A stretch of DNA of 64,000 nt, from NCBI GenBank assembly GCA_920105625.2, contig OV050033.1, positions 15,830,001-15,894,000 on the forward strand, written 5' to 3'. The notes under the pieces were generated by a model. It was given only the letters and a program-made list of their open reading frames with translations. It searched no databases and was not told the DNA's origin. Below are positions 23,143 through 36,700 of this stretch, one piece after another. Numbering within the stretch: position 1 is the stretch's first letter; each line of letters opens with the position of its first letter. The position numbers and the translations under genes are program-made. The stretch comes from Clusia tigrina (taxonomy: Eukaryota; Arthropoda; Insecta; Diptera; Clusiidae).

Positions 23143-26100
23143 ACATACAATACACCGGAGATCGCAGTTTGCTGGAAATGTCACAAATTCCAATAGAATT
23201 GCTCACTTATTTGCAATCCGTTTCACCTGCACACAAAGCAGACAATAAATACTTCAAAATTACCCTCGACGCACACATGGCATATGTCTCATGCCACACG
23301 ACAAAGGCAGCATGCCTGGATATGCTGCCATAAAATGCCTTAAGTACTTGCTTAACGTTTCAAATGGCTTTAAGCTCCTTCGCTATGAGTCGTAATAGTT
23401 TCCACTGTTGTTGTTCTCGGTGCTACTGCTGCTGCTGTTCCTGCCGCTACTGCTCTCGTTGCTCTTTGATTAACGTCCTTGACAATGCCTTGCTGTGGAT
23501 TTGCCACAACCGTACAATGCAGCAACAAACGAGGCGGCCCAGAAACGCAAGAGTAGCATAGTAGTGGCGACAAATCCCCGCCATGTAAGACTAGGGGCGG
23601 TCGTTGTTAGTCGTTTGCCTTTTTATTGTGGCTAATGTCTGACATTTGTGGGTAAAAAACTGCCGAGCGAGCAAAGTAGAAACGAAATATTTGCACACTT
23701 CTACGGAAGCTTAACTAAATCCTTTCCTGTCAGCAGCAATTTGTGTGCTGGCATTTTATTTGATTTTACCTTAACATACAGTTTCAAATATTCAATTTTT
23801 ATATATACTCGCAAAGTGTCCATTGTGCACATGCGTTTGTACACAGTTCGCATCCTTTTCAAGTGTAGACCCTCATTCCTTCAACTTTTCTGTGAGAGAA
23901 AAATTTGCTTAGGTGAGTTTTATGTAAATTTTATCGAGAGATGAGTGGCAGAGAAAGGAAATGTGAGAGCCAACAATATGTTATATATTTCGAAAAAGGA
24001 CACTTGCATGGGATTAACGTCACATTCCATTCCGATTCATTTTCCTTCTTCCCCGCTGGATGCGTTTGTTTACAATCGAAGCAAGGCAAGAATGGAGCTG
24101 CCTTTATTATTAAAAATATTATTTTTCCTGCCCACAGAACCCACAGATCTGATGCTTAGTCACAACTGACATATGTCAAGGAAACACATTATCATACTAC
24201 ATTATCACTTGTTGTGACGTCATCAATTTGTAATAATCAAATGATTTAGTAAATTACCCCAATTACTTATTCATACTTCATTAGCACAATCACAGGAGTG
24301 AAAACTCAATCCATTCACTTCAATTTATAGTATCCCCCACACATACTCACTAAGAAGGAAAGAAACACATTTGAACATATGCATCGAAAGCCACTCCTAC
24401 CACACTTTGTACATTAACTGTCAAGTCAATTCCGTCCTGAAGTTTACAATGCACCCGTACGAGTCTTTGCAATTAAGTAATTTACTTATAAAACTTTAAG
24501 TAGAAAATTTCGCAATACTGTACTGTGCGAAATCCCTTAACAATCGTAAAACGCAATTAAGTAATTACAAGATGGTTGGGGAGAGAGGGATGCAGGAGTA
24601 CCACTCAACCCAGGCCATGCAACTTGCTCGTGCATGCAACGACCATTAACTAATTTTATGGACAACTGCAAAGAGCAAACACAGAAAATGAGGAACACTC
24701 ATACCTGTCACATGTCCGTTCCGTCACGATATGACAGGAAGGATACTCCTATCTGGACTGGATGTGAACTCTTAAAGGAAATGCAGTTTTCAGATTAAGC
24801 ATGAGAGGGTAAATGAATTCCGTTGGGATTCTGATAGCACAATGTTCAAGTATGAAGTTAGATTATACGAAAAATACGGTCAGTGCTTATGACATTTTGG
24901 CAGACCATTATTAAAGGGGACAAGTCCAGTGCGAAAAGTGCAATTTCCCTCCAAATATTTTTACACAAACAAGTTTTAATTTCTTGTTTTAGGTTCTTAT
25001 TAAACTCTTGAATAGTGCTTGGCTTGGTGACATAGAAGAGTGACTTCATCAGAAACTATTGTTAATCACACAGAAAAAATTGTAAAGCCGTCAAAGTAGG
25101 CGACACCGCGACTTGGAAATATGTATCAATAGAAGTTATCCGGCAATAAAGACTGTGTTGCGCCAATTGTGCGGCATGTACCACAGTCGTTAAGAAATTT
25201 TGTACAGGATGAAATTTATCCCGGAAACTATACAATTACTAATCATGTCTCCATATTTCTCCCTATTCATGTTTATGATTAAAATAGTCCTAAGAACAGG
25301 AGTCTGATGACACCCGCAATCGACACCACCCCTTTCTCCGACTGCAGTGATCTGAGAGGAACAATTCTCGTAGCTTGAAAAGATATGCTCTCTTGAAAAT
25401 CGCCTGGGGTTCGCCCATACAAGAAATCAAGTTTGTTTCGAAATCCCTACAACCAAAATTAGAACCTGAATATATGCTTTAAACTTGGTAAAACTTTTAC
25501 CGAAACGTTTCAATGTCCTGTTTACTTTGAATTCACATTGTATACAAACCAGGATTCGAGATTACGAAGCATCTTATATATAGCTATAATTCCTTATAAA
25601 ATTCAACTTTAAATTTAAAAGGTTCTTTGTATCGCTTCGACTCTGTTTCGACTGGTTCGCTTCGACTGAATTATAAAGTTATGAGCTCTATAAACCATGT
25701 ATTCACCACACACAATGTAAGAAACTTTATTACTATCAATCGTTGAAGAGGTACTTTACTACATTTATAAATCTCTACAGATAATCTCTTTAACCCTAAA
25801 ATTTGTCCCTAGTGAAATTATACTATCTCTGTGTCTAGTCAGAATTTTTGCTTTGAATTCAGCTAAAAGTTTATTAATAATTTTTGTTTTGATTTCTATT
25901 TAATTATTGCAATCATTTGTTTTTATTTTTCCCTCTTTGGTGTTTATTTTTTCAATCTTTTGATTCATATCACATATTTTTATAAGTTACTCATGCAACT
26001 TGAGATCGTGCGTTCGTCATAGAACTCAGTTTCAATGTTTTCACTTTAGATTAACAGCAGTTTCTATGACACGTGCACCTCACTCTTTCCTCGTAGAGTG

Positions 26101-26788
26101 TATTTGTCATTAATTGTTCATAGCTACGTAGACTCGTCGGCACGTAGTTACGTTTTGAGTTTGTCGTACACCAATGATCTCATCATATTTAATGTTATTT
26201 TCCTCTTAAATTGTGCCAATATTTAGAATATAACAAAATAGTCGTAAACAACATTCGCAATGGCGATTTTAATGTGACAGGAGCATTTTTTTACTATTCG
26301 TATACTCGTACACAGCAGAGATCTACAGGATTCCCTTCATTCGTTGGATGACTATGCAATATTTATAATGAAATTAGTAAATGAATTTGAAGGAGCATAC
26401 TTGATTCATTAAAAAGTGATCTACAAATGTAATTATACTATAGCGTGAATCACTGCCAATTAACAGAGAATTTTATAAGGTATTGATACGATTGATGCAT
26501 TCGGGGATTTGAAAGGATTGATACATTTGAACGCCGTTTTTCTATGACCTGAAAACCGTACACAATCAGTTTCTAGTAGAAGGATCAGTTTTAAAACAGA
26601 GATCTTATTGTAAGTCATTCTTCCCCAGTACGTGGAGTAATGACGAAATAGTTTTCTTTTCAGTAGGTACTGCCAAAAAGGAAAAACGCATTGCTTTAAT
26701 TGTTTGTTATACAAAAAAATTATCACCTTTTATTTGATTGCATAAATAGACAAGATTGACCAGTACAAAAGGTATGGAAACAAATCGA
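23143..26788. other. Putative intron, nothing firmly recognised
   Basis: A triplet-rich patch with CTG-type units lies at about 23405-23465. Open frames over it encode Cys-rich low complexity on one strand and Ala/Thr-rich on the other, and are not called. Confidence 0.4.
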
Positions 26789-26893
26789 AACACTACTGAA
26801 ACAGAGAAGAGGGTGGCAATTCCTCCACTCTAGGAATGATTCAGAAAAACTCGCCTACACACATTGTCTTACCCTTTCCTGACAACTTCCTTA
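26789..26893. repeat. Dispersed direct repeat, copy 1
   Basis: It aligns with 27653-27770 from ACTACTGAAACAG through TTCCTCCACTCTA to CCCTTTCCTGACAACTTCCTT, with several small indels. An RNase H LINE fragment begins about 80 bp to the right. The origin of the repeat is not known. Confidence 0.75.
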
Positions 26894-26974
26894 AATATTT
26901 TGTTAAGATATTCCCAACTTTTGTGAGAGTATTACAGACAGCCAGACGGGCGGAAGAAAGTGTTTATCTTTTAT

Positions 26975-27115
26975 CCCGAATGTGTGGTGGAATTGCAGAC
27001 ACCCCAAATCCACACTGATGGCTCAAAGATAGATTGTGCGGTAGGAATAGGTACCTTCTCAGAAGAGAGAATGTGGATACTTGCTGGAAAGATTAAGCCA
27101 AGATCTCAGATGGCG
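26975..27115 (+). pseudogene. LINE RNase H start fragment
   Basis: One frame reads CVVELQTPQIHTDGSKIDCAVGIGTFSEE and then MWILAGKI. The HTDGSK block with its catalytic aspartate is the opening of the RNase H domain in RNase H-bearing non-LTR elements. The downstream half of the domain is absent. This is a small relic. Confidence 0.7.
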
Positions 27116-27652
27116 GAGAGTAGTAGCACTACTAGATGAACTGCAAGTTATTTACGTTGTTATTTCGACATGTTGCCAAATGATCCAACTAAACCATGAT
27201 CATCGAAGACACCATTAATCAACTGATATGTGAGTAAATGGATATAGTAGGCAAAATGTGAAGAGATATAGTAATTTAATTATACCAAACAAGATTGAAA
27301 AATTAAATCTGTAAAAAGGAAATCTGTGAAGTCAGCTGTAATCTTATTTACATTACGTTCAACTATTTCAAGTGATTATTTGTACACTGCAGCTGTGCTT
27401 TTCATAGAAAGATAATATATAAATCATCAACACTTCCCCGCTTCTCTTTAAACATAAGTTCCTTATATCAATCTATAATATAGGTGTATATATAGATGCA
27501 TTTTTTATAAGCAAAGTGATGAGTAAATAAATTCACTCAAAGTTTGACATAAAGTTTGAAAACTTTCGTTGCAAACAGAAAAACACTGCCATTTAAAACC
27601 AAGTCGACGTGAACTTTCCCTTCATTTATTTACACCCTCAGGACATCGTTTA

Positions 27653-27770
27653 GCTACTAAAACAGCAAAGAGGGCGGCAATAGTGAAACATTCCTCCACT
27701 CTAAGGATGATTCAGTAAAACCTCGTCCACACACATACATTGTCGTACCCTTTCCTGACAACTTCCTTGG
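27653..27770. repeat. Dispersed direct repeat, copy 2
   Basis: Partner of 26789-26893, in the same orientation about 870 bp away. The copy here is slightly longer because of insertions. Confidence 0.75.
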
Positions 27771-28188
27771 TGTTTCCGTACTTTTATTAGCCCCGCAATA
27801 CCTGAACACATAAAGTTTCCCCACAGAGCTATTGCCATTTACCTCAGCCAACCCAAATTCAATAAACCTACCATAACAATTTCCGTTGCTTTTTGCCAGC
27901 GGCCCAATTAAGTGCCAAAACTAAAAGTAATGCTAATAAAATTTCGCCAGCGCCGTTCACATACGCGTCCTTGAAATGTTGGGATTTATGACGAAGAACA
28001 AAAATGACAACAGTCGTTCATACAAATACACCTGACTCCGACGTAGACACAGGCACCGTCACAGCAGTCACAGTCACTCTGCGACGGAGAAAGTTAGTTT
28101 CATTGAGTTTTGAATTTTCCCAACACGCAGTCTCATACTTTCGACATTCTGATTTATTTATACGCATAATAACATAAACAACAACATT
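27771..28188. other. Putative intron, nothing recognised
   Basis: No feature supported. Confidence 0.4.
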
Positions 28189-28384
28189 TTATTTTGCCCA
28201 TACAAGCTCGTTACACACTCTGAGCCAGAACAGTAATATCGCTAATGTCCTTTTTATGGCAGCACACAAAACACCCGTCGGCCATATCCAGAAGTAAAGC
28301 AGCAGCGCCGCAACAACAGTAAGGCCAATAATGGCTCCGACTGCTGCGGCCGTCTGTGGTGGTGTCAGTTGAAGCCAGCGACTG
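28189..28384 (-). CDS. Candidate C-terminal membrane-segment exon (speculative)
   Basis: On the minus strand one frame encodes RWLQLTPPQTAAAVGAII, then a strongly hydrophobic run GLTVVAALLLYFWIWP. A positively charged stretch AIKR, a second hydrophobic stretch LAILLFW and a stop after NELVWAK follow. This is how a single-pass membrane protein could end. There is no ATG, and a stop lies upstream in frame, so it must be a spliced exon if real. CAG acceptor candidates precede CGCTGG and ACGGCC, but their pyrimidine tracts are poor. The Ala/Cys codons partly follow an opa-like CAG/GCC patch, which can mimic hydrophobic protein. A link with the signal-peptide exon at 37463 is conceivable. Confidence 0.2.
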
Positions 28385-31198
28385 AGTGACTAAGTTGAAC
28401 CAAGTTTATAAACAAATATTAAAAGTGTATAGCGAAAATCATAAATTTCGGGTGTGCATGGGTGTCTGCGTTTAGACGGCAGCAGCCCTTGGGAAGAAGC
28501 AACGGCGCAGGACGAAATAAAGGATTGTCTGTGCATGATGAAAACTGTTGCTGCTCAAGTCAACATTTGACATTTAACAAAGTGACATTTTTTTGTTTTT
28601 CTTTTCTCTGTCACTGGTGGCAATTAATGCAATTACGACAGAAGCGATTAAAATTGCAGCAGCGATGATGATTGAGCTAATTTTAGCACATACAGTTACG
28701 AGTTTTAATTGAATTGAAAGCTGGTTGGCAGACAATCAGAAAGGAAGGTAATTGAGGCAATTTTCATTCAATTAAGGATGTGGATAGCAATCTGATACTA
28801 GAAAATCTAACAATGTGGCTGTAAATTATTTCGCCTAGAGGAGTAACAAAAGCATTCATTAAGAATTTTTGGAACTTTTTAATTGGAATTTGAAGGTGCC
28901 TGTGGCGTATGAGTGACTTCATGTGGTTGTGTGAAAGATTTTGGGGCTTATATTTTTTATTGTGCCTTGACGAAATATTCATTCATAAATATCACAGACA
29001 GCTGCTACTTTTTGACATTAAGTCATCGACCAACAACGTAACCGCTGCCTAGCCTTACCGTGCCTTGTCATGGCATATGACGCCATGGCTGAAAAAGGAC
29101 TGACGTGCCTGCTGAACTGATAAATAATATTTCAAGAATTTTGAGTAAAGCTGGAGTGGTAAGAATGCTTCATAAAAATGCATTCATGCAACCACTACAA
29201 TCTGCATATTATGCAAAATTTTACGAACTCCAAAAGGGAACACGACTATAAATGGTGCAGCATAAAAGCCAGTAACCCAGAACGTAATTGGACTCAGCAG
29301 TTTGCACGCGAATACAAAAATTGATTAATTTCACGTACGTTATGTGGAGTAAGGGCAAATGCAGTGCATCTGCTCTAGTAATAGTTGTGGTAGTACTATG
29401 CGAGTCTGGAGATACCCTACAGCCAGTTTCATAGAGCACAGTAAATGTTTTAGAGGATAATTTGGATATGTTGGTGCCAAAGTGGACCGGGAGGGGGAAA
29501 ATAATTAGTGAATTTTAGTGATGTTTAAAAGAAATCTTTGACATCAAAATTTACCGGAACGGAATCGATGAAAACAGGCCGGCGGCAAGAAATTACTTCT
29601 CTGATAGATTCTATCGATAACATTTCGGAAATTAAGTATTTAATTATTGATGCTCAGTCATTAAAAATTAGGCTTTGAAATTCTTAAAGTAGTCAGAACT
29701 ATTTCTAAAATTAAATAATTTATGTTTAGCAGCAATAAATTATATTTTCAATATAATTTCTGAAATTAAGTAATTCAATTCTTGATATTCATGATTGAGT
29801 CTTGATATTTCATAGTCAGTAATTAAATTTTATGTTTTGTTCATTACTAGAATATTCTGAAGTAAAGTAAATAATAAAATTTTTAGTATCTGAATATTAA
29901 AACGTTAGTTTCTTAAAGAAAGTAAATATATTACAGAAATATATCGATTCAATTACTGAAATTATTTATATTTACGACTGATTTTTACGACTTAAATATT
30001 TATAACTTACCAATGAAACTACTGAAATTAAAGACTGAATTGGTCTTCTTCGGAAAAAGTTTTGTTGAAGCCAGAGCCTTGTATTTGGCAGAGTTACGAG
30101 TTCCTTTTGTACATTTTATCATTTTACAAGTGCCAGTTTGTCTATGAAGGTACCTAAAATTATTGGCAGCCATCTTTTCCGTATTTATGTGCCTCTCATG
30201 TTATGGTGTTGCTTTATATTATGTACTAAAAGCCCAACCAAACCTAAACAAGGCTCCTCATGGAATCCTTAGTGTGTCTACCTACACCATTCAAAGTATG
30301 CGAAAAGTACTCACTTTGACTTTTGGGTCAATCCCACAGCGCACATTTGCAAATGAAGAAAAATATTAAGTAGCGGCTTTGTGGGCGCGTTGCAAAAACT
30401 GCGGCCACCAAAAAAATGTATTAAATGCTTCCGGCATTACGAAATAAAAGTAAACAGAAAGAGAATGTGCAAGAAAACGAAAGAATAAACGGAAATGTAA
30501 AAAAAAATGCTGCAACTCTTCGATAGCAATCATCGTGAAAATTCCATAGAGCCCAGAACTGAATGCGTCATAAAAGGTTACACAATTTATTCTCTCCACA
30601 TCGTGCCACATCTGCCAAATTATCGCAGGAGACATTCACTTGTTTATTTTGCCTGAGGAATACGAGTATATTAAATTTGACTCACAGGCGAGCCAGCTTA
30701 TGGTCCCCTACCTACAACAGTCTGAATATTTCTCGTAGGTACCAGATCATATGGCGTAGGGTTTAGGGATAGTTCTGAATTGTGTCCAGAGTCAGTGCTA
30801 TGATTACATCTTTTCAACTATTTATACATAGTTTGGTTTAAAATGTACCCAGTAATTGTGGGAACTACACATAGTTCTGTACCTAAGGATCGGAGTTTCC
30901 ATGTAGTTTGTCAATTTTTTTGCTATTTCTAAGCCTTATGTATAAATCGGATACAAACATCATTGTTCGCCTTATGTTTAATATTGCCTTTTACATATCT
31001 ACCACTCGATATGGAATAATGTACTGCATGGTATTTGTTGGTAATTGAAAGCAAACTCAAGATTACAGATTTAAGTAGTGAAGTCTTCCATTTCGCTGAG
31101 AAAGTTTACCTAAATAACAAAGAAGTAAAAGACTGTCCATAGTCGATCGTTCTGACTTCGAATATTACAGAGGCCACTGCTGCACCATCATGCAATTG
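28385..31198. other. Putative intron, nothing recognised
   Basis: AT-rich sequence; none of the open frames on either strand has support. Confidence 0.4.
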
Positions 31199-32830
31199 GT
31201 AGGTAGGTTACGTGGCTGCCAGAAAGGCACACTTAGGCTCACATTTTGTGATACCGCATGAGTCAGCACTTTGAGATGTCGCTTGAGACACAAGTCAAGC
31301 GGTGTCTCAGGAGTCCCTTCCAGAAGTCCAGCCCTTTGGTGCTTTTTATGAAGCAGTTCATGGAACTTATATTCTTCTTTGAAATATCTTCCAAAGAGTC
31401 CAGAAAGTAGTCATCCAGAAAGTAGTCTCCTTTAAACACCACTTGACATGTACATATCAAGTATTCCATTGACTCTTGCTGCTCCTCCTCCATGCAACTC
31501 CTGCAAAAGGCATTTGAGGCAATTCCCAATATATTACCATGAATGCCCCAGGGTCCAGTGTTCGATTAGGACACTTATGACGGAACCTAAACTTTGCCTA
31601 TTTAGAGATAAAAAATCTTTTGAGCGCTTAACGTTTATTTCCGGTCAGGTTAGTCTAGCTATTTTGCATGTTACTCCTTAAAAACTGCTCGCTGCGTCTA
31701 AGGATATTGTATTAATTTATAGCTTACATGTAGCAATGGGAATACCCAGGTTTGACCTTGCTGGCTAAATCGGCATTGTAGTGCGCTCTCGATTTGGAAT
31801 TCCCTAAAATATTCTTGTGGCCGGAAACGTAGCTTAGGCTGCAGGCAGAGTGCCGGCTGGCGACCGAACCGAACCGAACCGAACTTATTGCTGACTTGTT
31901 TCAACTTATGGGTTGGCAGAGTGCCGGCTGAAACTTGTGCTTTTTTTGTAAACAAAACCAATCATACACTGCGTTGACAACAGCAAGAGCATGGTAGAGG
32001 CAGGAGAAGTTGTTGGTGTGGAATGAAGGAAAAGAATTTTGTGTTTTGTATATACATATGTATGTATATTTCGTTCAAACGGTAAACAAAACCAATCATA
32101 AACAAAAAAGCAAGAGCATGGTATAATGATCTACATGATAGATACACACATACATATGTGTCAAACAAAACGGAAAGAAATATTTCAATAGCATCAAAGC
32201 ATCAACTTAAATATTTACACATACAATCAAACATCAGTCACAATCGGTCACAAATAAGTCTCTAAAACAGTTTTGTCCAGTCAGTCAGCAATAAATTCGG
32301 TTCGGTTCGGCTGTTACTCTGCCATCTCGGCGCCGATTTGCACTAATTTGTATTGAACCAGTTTTTTTTTTTTCGGTCAGCAATAAGTTCGGTTCGGCTC
32401 GGTCGCCAGCCGGCACTCTGCCTGCAGCCTTAGGTGTAGACTTGTCTGCTTGGCTATCTCGTCTGTAGATTTGAAGTAACTCTTGACGGCGCAAATCTTC
32501 CAGGAAGCGCAAAGTCACTTGGTTGTCAGATAGAATGCGAATATCTTCTCCAGATATCTTCTTCTTCTTGAGTCAACATAGTGCTTCCTCTATAGTCGCG
32601 ACCTTAGTCTGAAATACGTTGCAGTGGTCGAGAAGAATAAGTTGATTCTCTTTCTTATAGAAGAAGAATCAAATTATTTGCGAATTCAGTATCTGGATAA
32701 TATGAGGACATTTCCAGCACTGCTCCCTATAGCATAATGTTGCTAGGTCTCCACCTTACCCAAAATGCCTAAAGGACGAGTACACTTCAAATTCCACCAC
32801 ACAGCTTTAGGTAAAAGAGCGGGCTCAGTG
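31199..32830 (-). mobile_element. Dead LINE copy with RNase H, interrupted by a MITE
   Basis: Read on the minus strand from about 32830: AVWWNLKCTRPLGILGKVET (end of the RT region), then an RNase H part with QTKVATIEEAL and EDIRILSDNQVTLRFL. The 593-bp insertion follows. Beyond it come LSYVSGHKNILGN, IPIATCKL, and a C-terminal zinc-knuckle block at 31529-31430 (CRSCMEEEQ...YLICTC). The 3' untranslated end at 31199-31260 has GCGGTATCACAAAATG and a tail of ACC-type repeats. Stops and frameshifts show it is dead. The domain order fits RNase H-bearing non-LTR elements (I/LOA/R1 group). The 5' part is missing, as is usual for 5'-truncated insertions. Confidence 0.8.
31837..32429. mobile_element. 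Harbinger-like non-autonomous element with TTA duplication
   Basis: The first 31 bases from 31837 (GGCTGCAGGCAGAGTGCCGG...) are the exact reverse complement of the bases ending at 32429. Similarity continues for about 55 bp, differing mainly by one ACCGA unit. Both ends are flanked by TTA (31834-31836 and 32430-32432). A 3-bp TTA/TWA duplication and GG-starting inverted repeats are hallmarks of PIF/Harbinger elements. No transposase is encoded. The interior has a second, shorter inverted pair (31916-31936 against about 32279-32325) and a direct repeat (31947-31997 with 32080-32122). It interrupts the LINE above. Confidence 0.8.
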
Positions 32831-33700
32831 TAATCACGGCACTTCGGTATCAAATAATACGATCTATTTTTATATTGAACTAAACCTTATTTCGATCTGC
32901 TTGGTATATTTTTGGCCCCAGCAAGTGGAATATAGAAATGTGAACATTTTTAAACACTTTATTTTTCCTTTTGTGCTGTTGAATATTTCATAACACTATT
33001 TTTATGAATTTCCCATTCCAATCAATAGACAGCAAAGCCGCCTTTAAAAATACACGTAGTTCACATACTCGTATATGGAACATAATAAAACACTGATTAT
33101 AGCTCGTCCACACTCTCATGCCGCCATCATATAGACCACTTGCCACAAGTTACCACGTGCGCACCCATGTTGACCCAAAACAATGGCACAACACAAAAGA
33201 AAAGAACACAACAAAAACAGAGACAGTGTGCCCCGCACACGCTACGCCAGTATAGGCGGCGGCCTACATACTCGTACAACCTACTAGCCGTACATAACCG
33301 ACACATTTGGCATTTTCAGTTCATTTCAGGGCATGCCCAAGCCATAAGGACTCAAGCAGCGCACAAAAAATACAAGCAGGAAAAATCGAATCCAAACGCC
33401 TGTGACTACGGCTGGTGCGGCGTTGACGTTGGAGCGCCGCATTTGCCACTTTCAGTATTCGTTCAGACGGCGAACGTGCACAATTTCAATTCGTTCAACT
33501 CGTTAGCGCTACTTCAAAGTCATTTCTTAAGAGTGTCCGTGGTCGCGTTGTCCACGTGTATGTGTGTGTGTGTGCCACAGTTTTGGCAAAAAGTCCTTTG
33601 TGAAATTAAAGTAATGAAGTGACTGAAGTGACGTTTATGAAATTCCAATAAAAGTTTAAAGTATTAAAGGAGGCGAAGGAGAATTACATAACTGCCGGCA
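32831..33700. other. Putative intron; leader-like patch
   Basis: The stretch 33420-33620 is GC-richer and contains TTCAGTATTCG and TTCAGACGG, initiator-like words near 33451 and 33462. There is no TATA box at the right distance and no downstream element. An open frame of 160 codons across 33140-33622 is low complexity and is not called. Confidence 0.3.
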
Positions 33701-33722
33701 GTTGTTGTTGTTGTTGTTGTTG
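33701..33722. repeat. GTT trinucleotide run
   Basis: About seven GTT units; a second short run is at about 33769-33786. Confidence 0.9.
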
Positions 33723-33789
33723 CAATTCTTGTGTTTGCCGTGTCTGTGTCTGGAGTTAGTTCGGTGGTTGCTGTTGTTGTTGTTGCTGG

Positions 33790-36700
33790 TACAAAAGCAA
33801 TTCTAGTGCAATTGTCGGCGCCTACAATTCAATTCGAGTACTCGCAAATACTCGTACAGACGCTTTTCCGGTGCTTTTCCGGTGCATTTATCGTGTGCTA
33901 AGTATTTGTTGTTTTGGATGTTTCTATTGTTGTTGTTGCCACTGCTACTGCCTCCGTGACTTTTCAGCTAACGTGCGCCATTTTTCATGCTTACGTTCAT
34001 ATATGCCTCTTCTTATTCCTTTTTCATGCGGCATTTTAATGCAGTTGTGTGCGTTAAGTTGCATTTGCCTGTGTCCCCCCTGCATGCATGAACGATTATG
34101 CATGAGGATGTGTGTTAGAGTGTATGCGTGTGTGCTTATAAGTATGTGTGTGTGAATGAATTTCATACTTCAAATATGCAAATGGGATGCTTCCCGAATA
34201 TACTCGTATTTAAATTCACAATTTTTTCTCTGCATATCTAAAAATGGCTCATTTAGGAACCCAACTGTTTTTACTTTTGGTTTTTTCTGTTAATGTTTCA
34301 TGAACAAGGATAAAAGGATATAAGCCTCGCACATACACTCTCAAGCAAATACACTCGTAATTAATGGTGAGGAAGAATTAATCGCTGTGAATACGTGGGT
34401 GGTTTTGATATGCCAGCGGTATCGAGCTTGCTAAAGCAAACGGAAACTACGATAAACAGCGAGTCCATTCAACAAGGACACTATTAACTTACTTTGTGCT
34501 GAGGTTTACTAAGGCATTAAGTCCAACCGCATATTGTGGTTTCTTTGTTTAATTTTGTTTTGTTGTTTGGTCATGTGATTTCTGTAAATGTAGCAATCGC
34601 TGGCCCCAAAGGACAACAAAGCCACGTAGATGTGGGTTACTATGGGGACACTATACTGAGGATAAAGAGCCAAATTGCACCGAAAGCTCAAAAAATAAAA
34701 TCGCATGCACTGCGCAATGATTAAGCGAGGGTTTGCTTTAGATATCTCCAGTACCGCCCATCTGATTATTTGCAACTATAAAAGCAGTGAGAGGAGGTCA
34801 CTTACATCGACTTCGAATCTAAATCGAAAATAACTAAATTAATATTACGGTTGATGGTGTGTGCAAAATGTATTATTTCATTCATTACAATGAGACATTT
34901 CGCTGTGATTTTGTACAATAAACAAATCGATATATCGAACGTGAGCACACAATAACAAACGTATAAATCAAATGTGCTTCAATGTGTTATTTTCCCTTCT
35001 TCAGTGCTCCTCCTCTTGGCCCCCTGAGCAGGGAATAGACACTTTCGGAACAACAAAGCTTCATTGTCAGCTGAGTGTGCTGATTACGTGGGTGATTAAC
35101 CCGCTGTGAATGAATGTGTGGCTTCCTTACCAGCACGAATTTTGAAGGGTTTCATGTGTTGCTTTATCAACTTGCTTGCAGGTTATAGAAACTAGAATTA
35201 ACCACCACGATTTGTCAATAAAATGTAGATTTATAAAAATAAAAGTCAGGGTTTTCAATACGAGAGCTACAAAATCCGCCGTGTTGCGGTACCATTTTAT
35301 GCACACACGTGCTCGGCGCTTAGTTAACCGCATAACTTCCTGGGACACTGATTAAGTATTCATTTCAAATTGACCTTCGGCAAATATAAATTGTGGGAAA
35401 GGACAAGCCTGACAGAGCGCGACAAGTGGACGAACAGTACGGACAGCGTGTGAACAGCGGCCAGTGGCAGACAACAAAGCAACAACAGCATTAATCGATA
35501 TATTGGCCACGTAAACGTTGCGTTTTAAAAGATGAATGAATGAATATGGAATCCTATGCGACGCCCTGCACCCCACACGAACGTATATGATTTCCCCTGG
35601 TTGCCCACCCCCTCCGCATTGCACCCACAACTTTTCGAAGCGTAGCCATGTTGAGGTGACAGTGTGAGGTGTGTGTGATGTGCGTCCATTTGTAAAGCTG
35701 AATGACAGAGTGTGAAATGTTTTCGGGGTGCTCAACAGTGTTGAATGGCAATCGAGGCTACGACATCAGGTTTGCAGTGATGAGGTGTTGTAGCTGCAAG
35801 TGTCATTCATGATACGAGTATGCTGCACACATTGTGTGGTATTTTCGCATCCTTGACATAATTTTCCGTGAGATCTCTGAGGTATTCTCTGTGATAAGTG
35901 AATTTGGCAAGATTTCTAGTTTTGAATAATTTAAAGTGTAACATTATTTGGGACCTTCGAGGCTAAGGTTCAACGAAATACTTGCTAGTGCGCTAAGCCA
36001 CTCACCTAATTGAAATATTTGTATACAAAAGGTTTTTGCGCAGCAATTCGATGTGGAAAATTTAAAAAACTAAACATAGAACGAATCTGTAATATAAATG
36101 GAAATCATAGTGGGGGTATTTTCTGCTGCAGAGCGACAACGACTCCTTCAGTTTCTTAGCAATTGCATTAAACAAAGATCGTCGATACTAATGGAAGGGA
36201 ATTGAGCATTCGCAGTCAAAATTGTTCTTCTTGTCCCAGAAATGTTAAAAATGAATGCGTAGTCAAGGAGTGAATTTGCTGCACACCGTTCACGTCGAAA
36301 TAATCAAAGTAATTCACGGTTTATCTCCTACTATGCTCCAATCAATACTTGCATTTTTGCGGACATTCAACTATAAAAAAGTCGAAAAGAGGGTCAAAAT
36401 TCAGAAAGAGAGCGTTCTAAAAAGGCAGCCTATCAGTGTTTGGATACCACAGAATCCTGCAAGAGGCCAAACAACAGGTTTTTAGAAATAATCGTCATTT
36501 CGCCGAACCGCCAACCGAATAAAATCATAATGAAATCAATGTAGCCAAAGATTTTATCGATTAATTTCATATGAAGTAAGATCCACACTATTAGAATTGA
36601 TTATGATAATGGTGATAATGATATAGGGATGGTTAAGAATACCAATGGCATCCCAAAGCAGTCAGTCTGTCGGAACATTGTACTCAGCCCACATAGAGAA

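Noticed and set aside
33140..33622. 160-codon plus-strand frame
   Set aside because: Low complexity composition, no domain, no consensus splice sites at the ends and no signal peptide; more like leader or intron DNA.
35352..35735. 127-codon minus-strand frame
   Set aside because: No recognisable motif and no supporting promoter or splice signals.
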